From: Sphingomonas sp. TDK1
GTDB lineage: Bacteria; Pseudomonadota; Alphaproteobacteria; Sphingomonadales; Sphingomonadaceae
Length of the DNA stretch: 64,000 nucleotides
Assembly: GCF_001650735.1 (NCBI RefSeq)
Contig: NZ_LXVY01000004.1
Location: forward strand, 205,537 to 269,536
Reading direction: 5' to 3'
In this document: in pieces, positions 1 to 10,619 of the stretch
How positions within the stretch are numbered: the first letter of the stretch is position 1
How the letters are laid out: every line of letters starts with the position of its first letter
Notes under the pieces: generated by a model
What the model saw: the letters and a program-made list of their open reading frames with translations, nothing else
What the model was told of the DNA's origin: nothing
Databases searched by the model: none
Translations under genes and position numbers: made by a program

Positions 1-2972
<2,972 letters not shown>

Positions 2973-2985
2973 GGGAGTTTTGACG

Positions 2986-3591
2986 ATGGCGAAGGGCAAG
3001 ACCTGGGCCTGGGTGGGTGGCCTGCTGGGCGGCGCGGTGGTCGCCGGCGCGGCAGCGTACTATGCGTTCGAGAAGGCAAGCGAGCAGCCGCCCTTCACGC
3101 TGGTGGAGAAGGACGGCGCCTTCGAGATCCGCGACTATCCCGAGCTGGTGGTGGCGGAAACCCGCGCGATCGGCACCCGCGAGGCGGCGCTGAGCGCCGG
3201 ATTCTCTCGCCTGGCGGACTATATCTTCGCCAAGCGCCGCGGCGACAATGGCGGCAGCGGCGGCGAGAAGATTGCGATGACCGCCCCGGTTCTCAGCGCC
3301 AAGCAGGATGCGAGCTGGCGGACGCAGTTCGTCATGCCCTCCAAGTTCACGCTCGCGACGCTGCCCAAGCCGTCCGACAATGTCGACCTGGCGACCCGCC
3401 CGGCGCGGCGCGTCGCGGTGCTGCGCTTCTCGGGCTCGCCCGACGATGCGGTGCTGGCCAAGCGGGAGGCCGAGCTGCGGAGCTGGCTCGCGGCCAAGGG
3501 CATCAACGGCGGCGCGGTGGAATATGCGTTCTATAACTCGCCGTTCATCCCCGGCCCCTTGCGGCGCAACGAGGTGCTGATTGCGCTGTAA
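2986..3591 (+). CDS. SOUL-family heme-binding protein
   Basis: A 201-residue protein starting at the ATG at 2986, 13 bases after the exonuclease stop, so probably cotranscribed with it. An N-terminal hydrophobic segment (about residues 8-27, GGLLGGAVVAGAAAYYAF) looks like a membrane anchor or uncleaved signal, so the rest is probably periplasmic. The remainder matches the SOUL fold: FEIRDYPELVVAET, then EKIAMTAPVL, then a C-terminal YNSPFIPGPLRRNEV block that is a family hallmark. SOUL proteins bind heme or porphyrin, but their role in bacteria is not settled. The family assignment is secure; the function is not. Confidence 0.85.
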   Translation: MAKGKTWAWVGGLLGGAVVAGAAAYYAFEKASEQPPFTLVEKDGAFEIRDYPELVVAETRAIGTREAALSAGFSRLADYIFAKRRGDNGGSGGEKIAMTAPVLSAKQDASWRTQFVMPSKFTLATLPKPSDNVDLATRPARRVAVLRFSGSPDDAVLAKREAELRSWLAAKGINGGAVEYAFYNSPFIPGPLRRNEVLIAL

Positions 3592-3627
3592 CCTGGGGGT
3601 GGCGGGAAGCCGCCCGCTGCCTCCTCC

Positions 3628-3721
3628 GTCATCCCGGCGAAAGCCGGGATCCAGTCGCCTCTCGCTCACAGCAGGAGCCGATCCGGAGGCCCCAATGGAT
3701 CCCGGCTTTCGCCGGGATGAC
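3628..3721. repeat. Palindromic repeat with perfect 26-bp inverted arms
   Basis: Arms at 3628-3653 and 3696-3721 are exact reverse complements of each other around a 42-base loop. The arm core is ATCCCGGCGAAAGCCGGGAT, which is itself nearly palindromic. This motif is a familiar dispersed intergenic repeat in sphingomonads and other alphaproteobacteria. It sits between the SOUL gene and the next plus-strand gene. The folded RNA could act as a terminator or stabiliser, but there is no T-run. Confidence 0.85.
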
Positions 3722-3790
3722 GGCGGGTGGGTCGCGATAGCCTTCCACTTCTGCCGTGATCTTGCCGCGGCGCTTTCCTACTGGAGCCCC

Positions 3791-4258
3791 ATGACGATTC
3801 GCCCGCTCCTTGCCGCCGCCGCAGCCTTTGCTTCGTTCCTCGCCCCCGCCGCCGCACAAGCCCAGGCGCGCGACGCGTTCGGCGAGTGCCTCCGCGCCCG
3901 CACCAGCCGCGCCGATCGCGACGTGCTGATCCGCTGGGTGTTCGCCGCCGTCGCGCAGAGCGCCGCGGTGCGCGACATGGTGAAGGTCGACGAGGGCCGC
4001 CGCGTCCAGGCCAGCCAGCAGGCGGGCCAGCTGATCACCCGCCTCGTCACCCGCGACTGCCGCGCCCAGGCGATGGATCGGATGAAAAGCGATCCCGGCG
4101 CGCTGCAGAACAGCTTCACCGCGCTCGGCCGCGTCGCGCTGATGGATCTCGCGCAGGACCCCAATGTGGTCGGCACGCTGGCGGGCGTGCTCCAATATAC
4201 CGACATGGGCAGCATCACGATGATGCTGATGGAAGGCGGCCTGCGCCCCGGCGGCTGA
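3791..4258 (+). CDS. Small secreted protein, function unknown
   Basis: A 155-residue product starting at the ATG at 3791. The N-terminus is a clear signal peptide (MTIRPLLAAAAAFASFLAP, cleavage probably after AAAQAQA). The mature part is mostly helical by composition, with two cysteines (EC at about residue 37 and DC near 92) that could form a disulfide in the periplasm. I recognise no domain. The frame is open further upstream, but the repeat at 3628-3721 and the signal peptide favour this start. It converges with the endonuclease/phosphatase-fold gene, leaving 6 bases between the stops. Confidence 0.75.
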   Translation: MTIRPLLAAAAAFASFLAPAAAQAQARDAFGECLRARTSRADRDVLIRWVFAAVAQSAAVRDMVKVDEGRRVQASQQAGQLITRLVTRDCRAQAMDRMKSDPGALQNSFTALGRVALMDLAQDPNVVGTLAGVLQYTDMGSITMMLMEGGLRPGG

Positions 4259-4264
4259 GCGCGC

Positions 4265-5107
4265 TCAGCGCTCGAAGCGGACCCGGGCGACGACCGGATA
4301 ATGGTCGCTCGGGTAGACCTCGCCGCGGTGCGTATCGATCGTCGCGATCCGCTCGACCGTGAAGCCGCGCGTCAGGATCCAGTCGATGCGGTTCTCGCCC
4401 TTGCCGGTGAAGCCGTGGAAGGTGAAGCCCGGGCCCTGATGGTCCGGACGCGCGAGCCAGGCATCCGCGAGCGTCGCGATCAGCGCCCGGTGCGCGCCCG
4501 AGCTGTCCACCGTGTTGAAGTCGCCGGTCAGGATCACCGGCAGGTCCTTGGGCCCCTCGGCGATCCGCGCCGCCAGCAGCTTGGCCGCCTGCTCCCGCGC
4601 GCCTTCATCCTGGTCGCGGTGCGGGAAATGGGTGTCGTAGAAGCGGAACTTGCGGCCGTCCTTGGTCTGGAAGGTCGCCCAGTTGACCATGCGCGGCAGG
4701 TCGGTCCCCCAGCTCATGCTGCCCGGCTTGTCGGGCGTATCGGAAAGCCAGAACTGGCCCTGCTCGACGATCTTGAGCCGGTCGCGCCGGTAGAAGATCC
4801 CCATATGCTCGTTGGCATGGCCGCCATAGCGGTCGGTGCCGAACCAGCTATACTGCGGCAGCGCCTTCACCACATCGTCGCCCTGTCGCTGGAACAGCTC
4901 CTGGGTGCCGATCAGGTCGGGGTCCGCCGCGCGGATCGTCGCGAAGGTGAGGTCGCGGCGCTTCTCCCACAGGTTGGCGCCGTCGTCCGAACTCGGCATG
5001 CGGATGTTGAGGCTCATCACCGTCAGTTCGGGCGCGCCCTGCGCCAGCGCCGGCACGCACGCCAGAATCGCGGCAAGCGCCGCCACCCAACCCCAAACAC
5101 GCTGCAT
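4265..5107 (-). CDS. Secreted endonuclease/exonuclease/phosphatase-fold hydrolase
   Basis: A 280-residue protein with a signal peptide (about residues 1-22, ending PALAQG) and an EEP-superfamily catalytic domain. Visible motifs are MSLNIRMPSSDDG, IGTQELFQ (metal-binding Glu), TGDFNTVDSSGAH, RIDWILTRG and the terminal SDHYPVVARVRF with the catalytic Asp-His. Members cleave phosphodiesters or phosphomonoesters; the substrate cannot be read here and could be a sugar phosphate, lipid or nucleic acid. The ATG at 5107 overlaps the rpoN stop (ATGA), so it is the last gene of the lpt-rpoN transcript. A TTG three bases upstream is possible but less likely. Confidence 0.85.
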   Translation of the reverse strand: MQRVWGWVAALAAILACVPALAQGAPELTVMSLNIRMPSSDDGANLWEKRRDLTFATIRAADPDLIGTQELFQRQGDDVVKALPQYSWFGTDRYGGHANEHMGIFYRRDRLKIVEQGQFWLSDTPDKPGSMSWGTDLPRMVNWATFQTKDGRKFRFYDTHFPHRDQDEGAREQAAKLLAARIAEGPKDLPVILTGDFNTVDSSGAHRALIATLADAWLARPDHQGPGFTFHGFTGKGENRIDWILTRGFTVERIATIDTHRGEVYPSDHYPVVARVRFER

Positions 5108-6612
5108 CAACCCGCTCCTTCGAGTGCCTTCTGGCGCCGGCGTTGCACCGAGCTGCCAATGCCCATCGCCTCGCGATATTTCGCGACCGTGCGACGGGCG
5201 ATATCGAAGCCCTTCGCATTGAGCATTTCCACGAGCGTGTCGTCCGAAAGAATCTTCTTCGGGTCCTCGGCGGCGATCAGCGTTTTGATCGCGCTCTTCA
5301 CCGCCTCGGCCGACACTGCCTCGCCGCCATCCGCCGACTGGATCGCGCTAGTGAAGAAATATTTCAGTTCGAAGAGGCCGCGCGCGCAGCTGAGATATTT
5401 GTTGCTGGTGACTCGGCTGACGGTCGATTCGTGCATCTCGATCGCGTCCGCTACCTGGCGCAGGGTCAGCGGGCGGAGGTGTGCTACGCCCTTGAGGAAG
5501 AAGCCTTCCTGCTGCTTCACAATCTCGCTGGCGACCTTGATGATGGTGCGCTGGCGCTGGTCGAGCGCCTTGACCAGCCAGTTGGCGCTGGCGAGCATGT
5601 CGGTCAGCCAGGCCTTGCTCGCCTTGTCCTGCTTGCCCCCCGACACCTCGGCATAATAGGCGCGGTTGACCAGCAACCGCGGCAAGGTCGCCGCGTTGAT
5701 CTCCACTGCCCAACCAGCCCCCCGTCGCGCCACGAAGACGTCGGGCGTCACCGCCGGCACCGGATCGCCGCCATAGCGACAGCCGGGCTTTGGATCATAG
5801 CCGCGCAGCTCGCGGACCATGTCTGCAAGATCCTCGTCGTCGACATTGCAGATCCGGCGCAACCGGCCGAGGTCGCCCCGCGCGACCAGCTCCAGATTGT
5901 CGATCAGCCGAGCCATGCACGGATCATAGCGATCGGCTTCCTTGGCCTGGAGGGCCAGACATTCGGCAAGGTCGCGCGCGCCGACTCCAGTGGGATCAAA
6001 GGTCTGGATCACTGCCAGCACCGCCTCGACCCGGACGAGCGACACGCCCAGCCGCTCGGCGATCTCGCGTAGCGGCACGGTGAGATAGCCGCACTCGTCT
6101 ATCTGGTCGATCAGGTGCTGGGCGATGAACAGATCAGGGCCCGCCACCGTCGCGCCCGCCTGGGCGAGCAGATGATCGGCAAGACTGAGATCGCCGGTTC
6201 CCAGATTGTCGAGATCGGGCCCGTCCTCCGCGCCGCCACCCCCGGTGCCGTTCAGACCAAGCCCGCCGTCCAGGCCGCCGATCAGGTCGCTGGCGGAATC
6301 ATGATGGAACGCATCTGTGGCAAAGTCGACGTCGAGCGCGGCCTCGCCCGCCGCGTCGCCGCCGCCCAGGATTAATTCGCTGGCATCGGCGGGACCGTCG
6401 CGCGGCTCGAAGTCATCGCTGCTTTCGGCAGCCTCTGTCGGACCATCGTCACTGCCCTGCGCATCGAGCAGCGGATTGCGCTCAACCTCTTCCGCGATGA
6501 AGGTTTCGATTTCGAGGTTCGACAGCGCCAGCAGCTTGATCGCCTGCTGAAGCTGCGGCGTCATCACCAGCGATTGCGACTGGCGCAGATCGAGGCGAGG
6601 CGCGAGACTCAT
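5107..6612 (-). CDS. rpoN: RNA polymerase sigma-54 factor
   Basis: A 501-residue sigma-54, which directs RNA polymerase to -24/-12 promoters with enhancer-binding ATPases. Region I is recognisable at the N-terminus (glutamine-rich: LRQSQSLVMTPQLQQAIKLL) and is followed by an acidic, low-complexity region II at about residues 50-130. The core-binding and helix-turn-helix regions follow, and the RpoN box ARRTVAKYRE lies close to the C-terminus. It starts 5 bases after the lptB stop and its own stop overlaps the next gene. The lptB-rpoN order is conserved across many proteobacteria. Confidence 0.96.
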   Translation of the reverse strand: MSLAPRLDLRQSQSLVMTPQLQQAIKLLALSNLEIETFIAEEVERNPLLDAQGSDDGPTEAAESSDDFEPRDGPADASELILGGGDAAGEAALDVDFATDAFHHDSASDLIGGLDGGLGLNGTGGGGAEDGPDLDNLGTGDLSLADHLLAQAGATVAGPDLFIAQHLIDQIDECGYLTVPLREIAERLGVSLVRVEAVLAVIQTFDPTGVGARDLAECLALQAKEADRYDPCMARLIDNLELVARGDLGRLRRICNVDDEDLADMVRELRGYDPKPGCRYGGDPVPAVTPDVFVARRGAGWAVEINAATLPRLLVNRAYYAEVSGGKQDKASKAWLTDMLASANWLVKALDQRQRTIIKVASEIVKQQEGFFLKGVAHLRPLTLRQVADAIEMHESTVSRVTSNKYLSCARGLFELKYFFTSAIQSADGGEAVSAEAVKSAIKTLIAAEDPKKILSDDTLVEMLNAKGFDIARRTVAKYREAMGIGSSVQRRRQKALEGAG

Positions 6613-6617
6613 GGCAT

Positions 6618-7400
6618 TTAGAGCGAGAAGCTTTCGCCGAGATACAGGCGGCGGACATTTTCGTCGCGCACCAGATCGTCGGGCGAACCGGCGAACAACA
6701 CGCGGCCGTCATAGATGATGTAGCCGCGGTCGACGATTTCCAGCGTTTCGCGGACGTTATGATCGGTGATCAGCACGCCGATCCCGCGTTGCTTGAGCTG
6801 CTTCACCAGATCGCGAATATCGCTGATCGAAATCGGGTCGATGCCCGCGAAAGGCTCGTCGAGCAGGATGATCGTCGGGTTGGCGGCCAGCGCACGGGCG
6901 ATCTCGGCCCGCCGCCGCTCGCCGCCCGACAGCGCCATCGCCGGCGAGGTCCGCAGACGGGTCAGGCCGAATTCATCCAGCAGTTCGTCGAGCCGCGCCT
7001 GACGAGCGTCGCGATCCGGCTCGGCCAGCTCGAGCACCGCGGCGATGTTCTTCTCAACGCTCAGCCCGCGGAAGATTGAAGTTTCCTGCGGCAGATAGCC
7101 CAAGCCCAGGATCGCGCGGCGGTACATGGGCAGACGGGTGATGTCCTCACCGTCCAGCATGATTCGGCCGCTGTCGGGCTTCACCAGGCCCATCACCGAA
7201 TAAAAGCAGGTCGTCTTCCCCGCGCCGTTGGGTCCAAGCAGGCCGACGACCTCGCCCCGGCCGACCGAAACCGAAACGTCGGTCAACACTGTACGCTTGT
7301 CGTACGACTTCGCGATCGAGACGACGGCAAGCCCGCGATCGGGCAACGGCACGGGATCCGGCGCGGAGCTTTCGGGGGCGGCGATGGCGACGTCGGTCAT
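6618..7400 (-). CDS. lptB: LPS export ABC transporter ATP-binding protein LptB
   Basis: Cytoplasmic ATPase that powers the LptB2FG complex extracting LPS from the inner membrane. It has 260 residues, with Walker [10 protein letters not shown] (about 56-64), Q-loop PQETSIFR, signature LSGGERRRAEIARAL and Walker B with LLDEPFAGIDP, all typical of LptB. The ATG at 7400 is chosen because AGGAG lies just upstream; the reading frame extends to 7496. The N-terminus is about 20 residues longer than usual (an Ala/Pro-rich stretch). It lies 125 bases downstream of lptA. Confidence 0.95.
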   Translation of the reverse strand: MTDVAIAAPESSAPDPVPLPDRGLAVVSIAKSYDKRTVLTDVSVSVGRGEVVGLLGPNGAGKTTCFYSVMGLVKPDSGRIMLDGEDITRLPMYRRAILGLGYLPQETSIFRGLSVEKNIAAVLELAEPDRDARQARLDELLDEFGLTRLRTSPAMALSGGERRRAEIARALAANPTIILLDEPFAGIDPISISDIRDLVKQLKQRGIGVLITDHNVRETLEIVDRGYIIYDGRVLFAGSPDDLVRDENVRRLYLGESFSL

Positions 7401-7525
7401 GACGGCTCCTGCAATGAAAACGCTGGTTTGATCCCCGCCAGATGCGTGGTCGCTTGGCAGGGTTCCTGCATGATAACGCGCGGGAAGGAAAGACACTCCA
7501 CGGCGCGCCGTGGCATTGCCCCGGC

Positions 7526-8068
7526 TTATTGCTTCGACGCGTCGCGATTGGGGACCGAGAAACGACCGGTCACGCGCCCGCCGGAATTCTGCGTCGCCGG
7601 CCCCGCCGCCGACCCGCCGAACGTAGCGCGGCTGGTGTCGAGATTGATCGTCAGCCGCGGACCGGCAGCATTGGCGACGTTCGAACCAGCCTGCTGCAGC
7701 GTGACGTTGCCGATCATCGTGATGATCCGACGATCGACATCATACACGGCATAGCTGGAACGCGCGGTCTGATTAGGACGGGTCACCGTCACGCCGCCGG
7801 TCGCATCAAGGCGCGAGGCCTGGGGCGAGCCGTTGAGCGCACTGCCGCTATAGGCCACCGTCACGCGCGCGGCGCGTAGCGTCATGTCGGCCTGCTTGAT
7901 AACGACGTTGCCGCTCAGGATCGCACGGCTCGCCTTGTCGTCGAGCTGGATGTTCTTCGCATCGAAATCGATCGGGGCGTTCGAGTCGTGCCGGGCCTGT
8001 GCAGCCGCGGGAACGGCAGCGAGCAGCAGCGGCAGCCCGAGGGCGAGCGGAGCGAGAGCGCGGGTCAT
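7526..8068 (-). CDS. lptA: LPS transport periplasmic protein LptA
   Basis: A 180-residue OstA-like protein with a signal peptide (about residues 1-23, ending AAAQA). In the LPS transport pathway LptA forms the periplasmic bridge between LptC and LptD. The beta-jellyroll part includes IDFDAKNIQLDDKASRAILS, then GNVVIKQADMTLRA and a repeated GNVTL-type strand. The C-terminal tail is Gly/Ser-rich. Its start overlaps the lptC stop (ATGA), implying translational coupling. The assignment rests on the OstA-like pattern plus the lptC-lptA-lptB-rpoN order. Confidence 0.92.
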   Translation of the reverse strand: MTRALAPLALGLPLLLAAVPAAAQARHDSNAPIDFDAKNIQLDDKASRAILSGNVVIKQADMTLRAARVTVAYSGSALNGSPQASRLDATGGVTVTRPNQTARSSYAVYDVDRRIITMIGNVTLQQAGSNVANAAGPRLTINLDTSRATFGGSAAGPATQNSGGRVTGRFSVPNRDASKQ

Positions 8069-8712
8069 CAGGGCCTCCTTGCCGGCTTCGGCGTCATCCG
8101 CAAGTGCGCATTGCCTTCCAGCGAGATCAGTCTCTTGTCCAGATCGGCGCGCAGGCGATTGGCACGGAAGGTGCCGGTGGGCGTGTTGCCGGTCACCGCC
8201 CCGCCACTTTCGAGTAGCCTGGTCTTCAGATCGATCGTCGCGTCGTTGGTGTTGAGAACATAGCCGTCGGTCGTCTGGAAATGAATCGGCCCGTCGATCA
8301 TCATCTGATCGGTATTGAGATTGTAGCGCCCGTGATTGGCGACCAGCGTGGCCGGCCCGTCGGTCAAGCTGAGCCGCGCATTGAGCTGGTTCAACTGTAC
8401 GATCGGTTCGGCTGAGCTCTTCTGCACGGCAGATCCCGCATGCAGCTCGAACTGACGGCCCTTCGAATCCTCGCCGCGATAGTCCGCGGCGACGATCTTC
8501 AGCCGCTCGGGCGACATCGCAACCTTGTTCTTGTCGAGCACGAAGCTGACGTCGCCGCCCATGAACAGCGGCGCGCTGACCAGAAAGGCCGCCAGCGCGC
8601 CGATCAGGATCGGCAGCAGCACCAGCGCGATTCGCACGACACGATCGTGGTTGCTCCCGGGATGGGCCCAGGCTCGGTTCTGCGTGGTCAATCGGGCGGC
8701 GATCTCAGACAT
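8068..8712 (-). CDS. lptC: LPS export system protein LptC
   Basis: A 214-residue inner-membrane protein that passes LPS from LptB2FG to LptA. One membrane helix is visible (about residues 28-50, LVLLPILIGALAAFLVSAPL), followed by a periplasmic OstA-like domain ending in repeated strand motifs (RLISLEGNAHLRM). I chose the ATG at 8712, which has GGGAG just upstream. An in-frame GTG at 8787 would add 25 residues and overlap the RNase D-like stop by 4 bases (GTGA), so coupling from that site is a real alternative. Confidence 0.9.
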   Translation of the reverse strand: MSEIAARLTTQNRAWAHPGSNHDRVVRIALVLLPILIGALAAFLVSAPLFMGGDVSFVLDKNKVAMSPERLKIVAADYRGEDSKGRQFELHAGSAVQKSSAEPIVQLNQLNARLSLTDGPATLVANHGRYNLNTDQMMIDGPIHFQTTDGYVLNTNDATIDLKTRLLESGGAVTGNTPTGTFRANRLRADLDKRLISLEGNAHLRMTPKPARRP

Positions 8713-8783
8713 AGGCTCCCTTGTGGGGAGCCGAAACGGCCGAAGCAACCAGTCGATCCGCGCAATCAGGATTGGCCGCGCAC

Positions 8784-9404
8784 TCACGCATGGGCGAAGA
8801 TATCCACTTCAGGCCAGCCGGCAATGTCGAGCTCAGCGCGCCAGGGCAGGAAATCGAAACAGGCCTGCGCCATTTCCACACGGCCTTCGCGCTCGAGTCG
8901 CTTGTCGAGCTCGACCTTCATCGCATGGAGGAAGCGTACGTCCGAGGCGGCGTAGTCGCGCTGTGCATCGGACAGGTCCGGACCACCCCAGTCGGACGAC
9001 TGTTGTTGCTTGGAAATCTCGGCACCGACCAACTCACGGGCGAGGTCCTTCAGGCCGTGGCGATCGGTATAGGTGCGCACCAGCCGCGAGGCGATCTTCG
9101 TGCAGTAGACCGGCCCGGCGGTAACGCCGAGATAGAAGCGAATCGCCGCCAGATCGAACCTGGCGAAGTGATAGAGCTTGAGCCGCTCCGGATCCGACAG
9201 CACGGCGCGCAAGTTGGGCGCGGCATAGTTGGACTGCGGCCCAAAGCGTACGAGATGCTCGTCGCCCGAGCCATCCGACAGCTGGACGAGGCAGAGCCGA
9301 TCGCGCGGGGTGATCAGACCCATCGTTTCAGTGTCGACGGCGATGGAAGCTCCGGGGGCGAACACGCCCTCGGGCAGATCTTCTTCGTGGAAATGGACGG
9401 TCAT
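8784..9404 (-). CDS. Ribonuclease D-like 3'-5' exonuclease
   Basis: A 206-residue single-domain DEDDy exonuclease, shorter than E. coli RNase D because it lacks the C-terminal HRDC domains; this short form is common in alphaproteobacteria. Catalytic motifs are SIAVDTETMGL (Exo I), YHFARFDLAAI (Exo II) and QRDYAASDVRFLHAM (Exo III with Tyr and Asp). It probably trims structured RNA 3' ends in the cytoplasm. The start at 9404 gives a normal N-terminus; longer in-frame extension to 9602 is likely antisense leader DNA. It heads the lptC-lptA-lptB-rpoN block. Confidence 0.88.
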   Translation of the reverse strand: MTVHFHEEDLPEGVFAPGASIAVDTETMGLITPRDRLCLVQLSDGSGDEHLVRFGPQSNYAAPNLRAVLSDPERLKLYHFARFDLAAIRFYLGVTAGPVYCTKIASRLVRTYTDRHGLKDLARELVGAEISKQQQSSDWGGPDLSDAQRDYAASDVRFLHAMKVELDKRLEREGRVEMAQACFDFLPWRAELDIAGWPEVDIFAHA

Positions 9405-9603
9405 CGCGTTCGCGTAGCGAGGTTGGCGACACACCTCAATGCCTAGCCGTGCCTGCACGCCTTTGCAATTACCGAGTCGACAGGTTAGAGGCGGACGCCG
9501 ACGCACGTTTGGATCCAACCAAGCTGCGACCGACGCCTTACAGCTCTGCCCCGCTCCTCCCACCGTGGCGCTGCGGACACTTTCCTGCCGTAAAGTAGCC
9601 ATT

Positions 9604-9636
9604 CGCGCGATTTTCGTTCGCGCGCCCGATTTTTTT
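9604..9636 (+). terminator. Terminator-like hairpin upstream of the cold-shock gene
   Basis: CGCGCGA (9604-9610) pairs with TCGCGCG (9618-9624) around a 7-base loop, and a run of seven T follows at 9630-9636. No plus-strand gene lies immediately upstream, so it may be an attenuator in a long cold-shock leader rather than the end of an operon. Confidence 0.5.
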
Positions 9637-9655
9637 GGAGTATGACATCGGGTGT

Positions 9656-9672
9656 GGCGCTACGTTAGCGCC
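9656..9672. promoter_or_regulatory. Perfect 7-bp inverted repeat in the cold-shock gene leader
   Basis: GGCGCTA, a three-base spacer CGT, then TAGCGCC. It lies 76 bases before the ATG at 9748. It could be a leader hairpin or an operator; the sequence alone does not decide. Confidence 0.45.
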
Positions 9673-9747
9673 GTAAGACCTGCGTTTTTCGTCCGGCGCT
9701 CGGTTTTGATTGGTAGTTTGAGGGCGAACCGGGAAGACGAACAGGGC

Positions 9748-10557
9748 ATGAGTTTCGATAGAGGACGTCGCGGCGAGCGCGGTGGGCGCGGCAGGGACAA
9801 GCGCGATGGTTTCGGCGACGATAACTTCGGCGGCGGCGGCTTCGGCGGCGGCTTCGAAGATCGCGGCGGCTTTGGTGGTGGCGGTCGCGGCGGCTTCGGC
9901 GGCGGTGGCGGCTTCGGCGGCGGCGGCGGCGGTGGTTTCCGCAGCGGCGGCGGTGGCGGCTTCGGCGGCGGCGGCGGTGGCGGTGGTTTCCGTGGCGGCG
10001 GCGGCGGCGGCATGCCCCCCCAGGTCATCGGCGAAGGCACCGGTGTCGTTAAGTTCTTCAACGCGCAAAAGGGCTTTGGCTTCATCGTTCGCGATGACGG
10101 CGGCGAGGATGTGTTCGTGCACATTTCCGCAGTCGAGCAGGCTGGTCTGACGGCGCTGGCAGAGGGTCAGCCGCTCGGCTTCACCCTCGTCGATCGCGGC
10201 GGCCGCATCTCGGCGACCACGCTGAAGATCGATGGCGAGCCGATGGAAGTCGTCGAGCGCGCGCCCCGCGAGCAGGCGGCCGGCGGTTTCGGCGGCGGCG
10301 ATCGCGGTGCGCCGCGTGGCGGGCCGCAGCGCCAGCTGACGGGCGAGAAGGCGACAGGCACGGTTAAGTTCTTCAACGCGATGAAGGGCTTTGGCTTCAT
10401 CCAGCGCGATGACGGACAGCCTGATGCTTTCGTCCACATCTCGGCCGTAGAGCGCGCCGGCATGCCGACGCTCAACGAAGGCGACCGGCTTGAGTTCGAG
10501 CTCGAGGTCGATCGTCGCGGCAAGTACGCAGCGGTGAATCTCACGCCGCAGCAGTAA
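9748..10557 (+). CDS. Glycine-rich protein with two cold-shock domains
   Basis: A 269-residue protein with two CSD/OB folds, at about residues 96-162 (GVVKFFNAQKGFGFI, then DVFVHISAV) and 203-267 (GTVKFFNAMKGFGFI, then DAFVHISAV). Each carries the RNP1/RNP2 nucleic-acid-binding motifs. The first 90 residues start Arg/Gly-rich (RGRRGERGGRGRDKRD), followed by a long FGGGG-type low-complexity tract resembling RGG or glycine-rich RNA-binding proteins. It probably binds RNA or ssDNA as a chaperone. The ATG at 9748 follows a weak AGGG; the frame is open to 9652, but that part overlaps the leader hairpins. Confidence 0.87.
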   Translation: MSFDRGRRGERGGRGRDKRDGFGDDNFGGGGFGGGFEDRGGFGGGGRGGFGGGGGFGGGGGGGFRSGGGGGFGGGGGGGGFRGGGGGGMPPQVIGEGTGVVKFFNAQKGFGFIVRDDGGEDVFVHISAVEQAGLTALAEGQPLGFTLVDRGGRISATTLKIDGEPMEVVERAPREQAAGGFGGGDRGAPRGGPQRQLTGEKATGTVKFFNAMKGFGFIQRDDGQPDAFVHISAVERAGMPTLNEGDRLEFELEVDRRGKYAAVNLTPQQ

Positions 10558-10583
10558 TCCCGTCCGGGCTTGCACGAAATAAG

Positions 10584-10613
10584 AAGGCCGGGCGGCGACG
10601 TCCGGCCTTTTTC
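10584..10613 (+). terminator. Rho-independent terminator of the cold-shock gene
   Basis: AAGGCCGG (10584-10591) pairs with CCGGCCTT (10602-10609) around a 10-base loop and runs into a T-tract (10608-10612). It is 27 bases after the cold-shock stop. Confidence 0.85.
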
Positions 10614-10619
10614 GTCAGG

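Larger units (their letters stand above)
9405..9747. other. Divergent intergenic region with two strong hairpins
   Basis: A 343-base region between the RNase D-like gene (minus) and the cold-shock gene (plus). I see no credible gene in it. It holds a terminator-like hairpin at 9604-9636 and a perfect inverted repeat at 9656-9672, both within about 145 bases of the cold-shock start, suggesting a structured leader. I could not assign a promoter with confidence. Confidence 0.6.
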
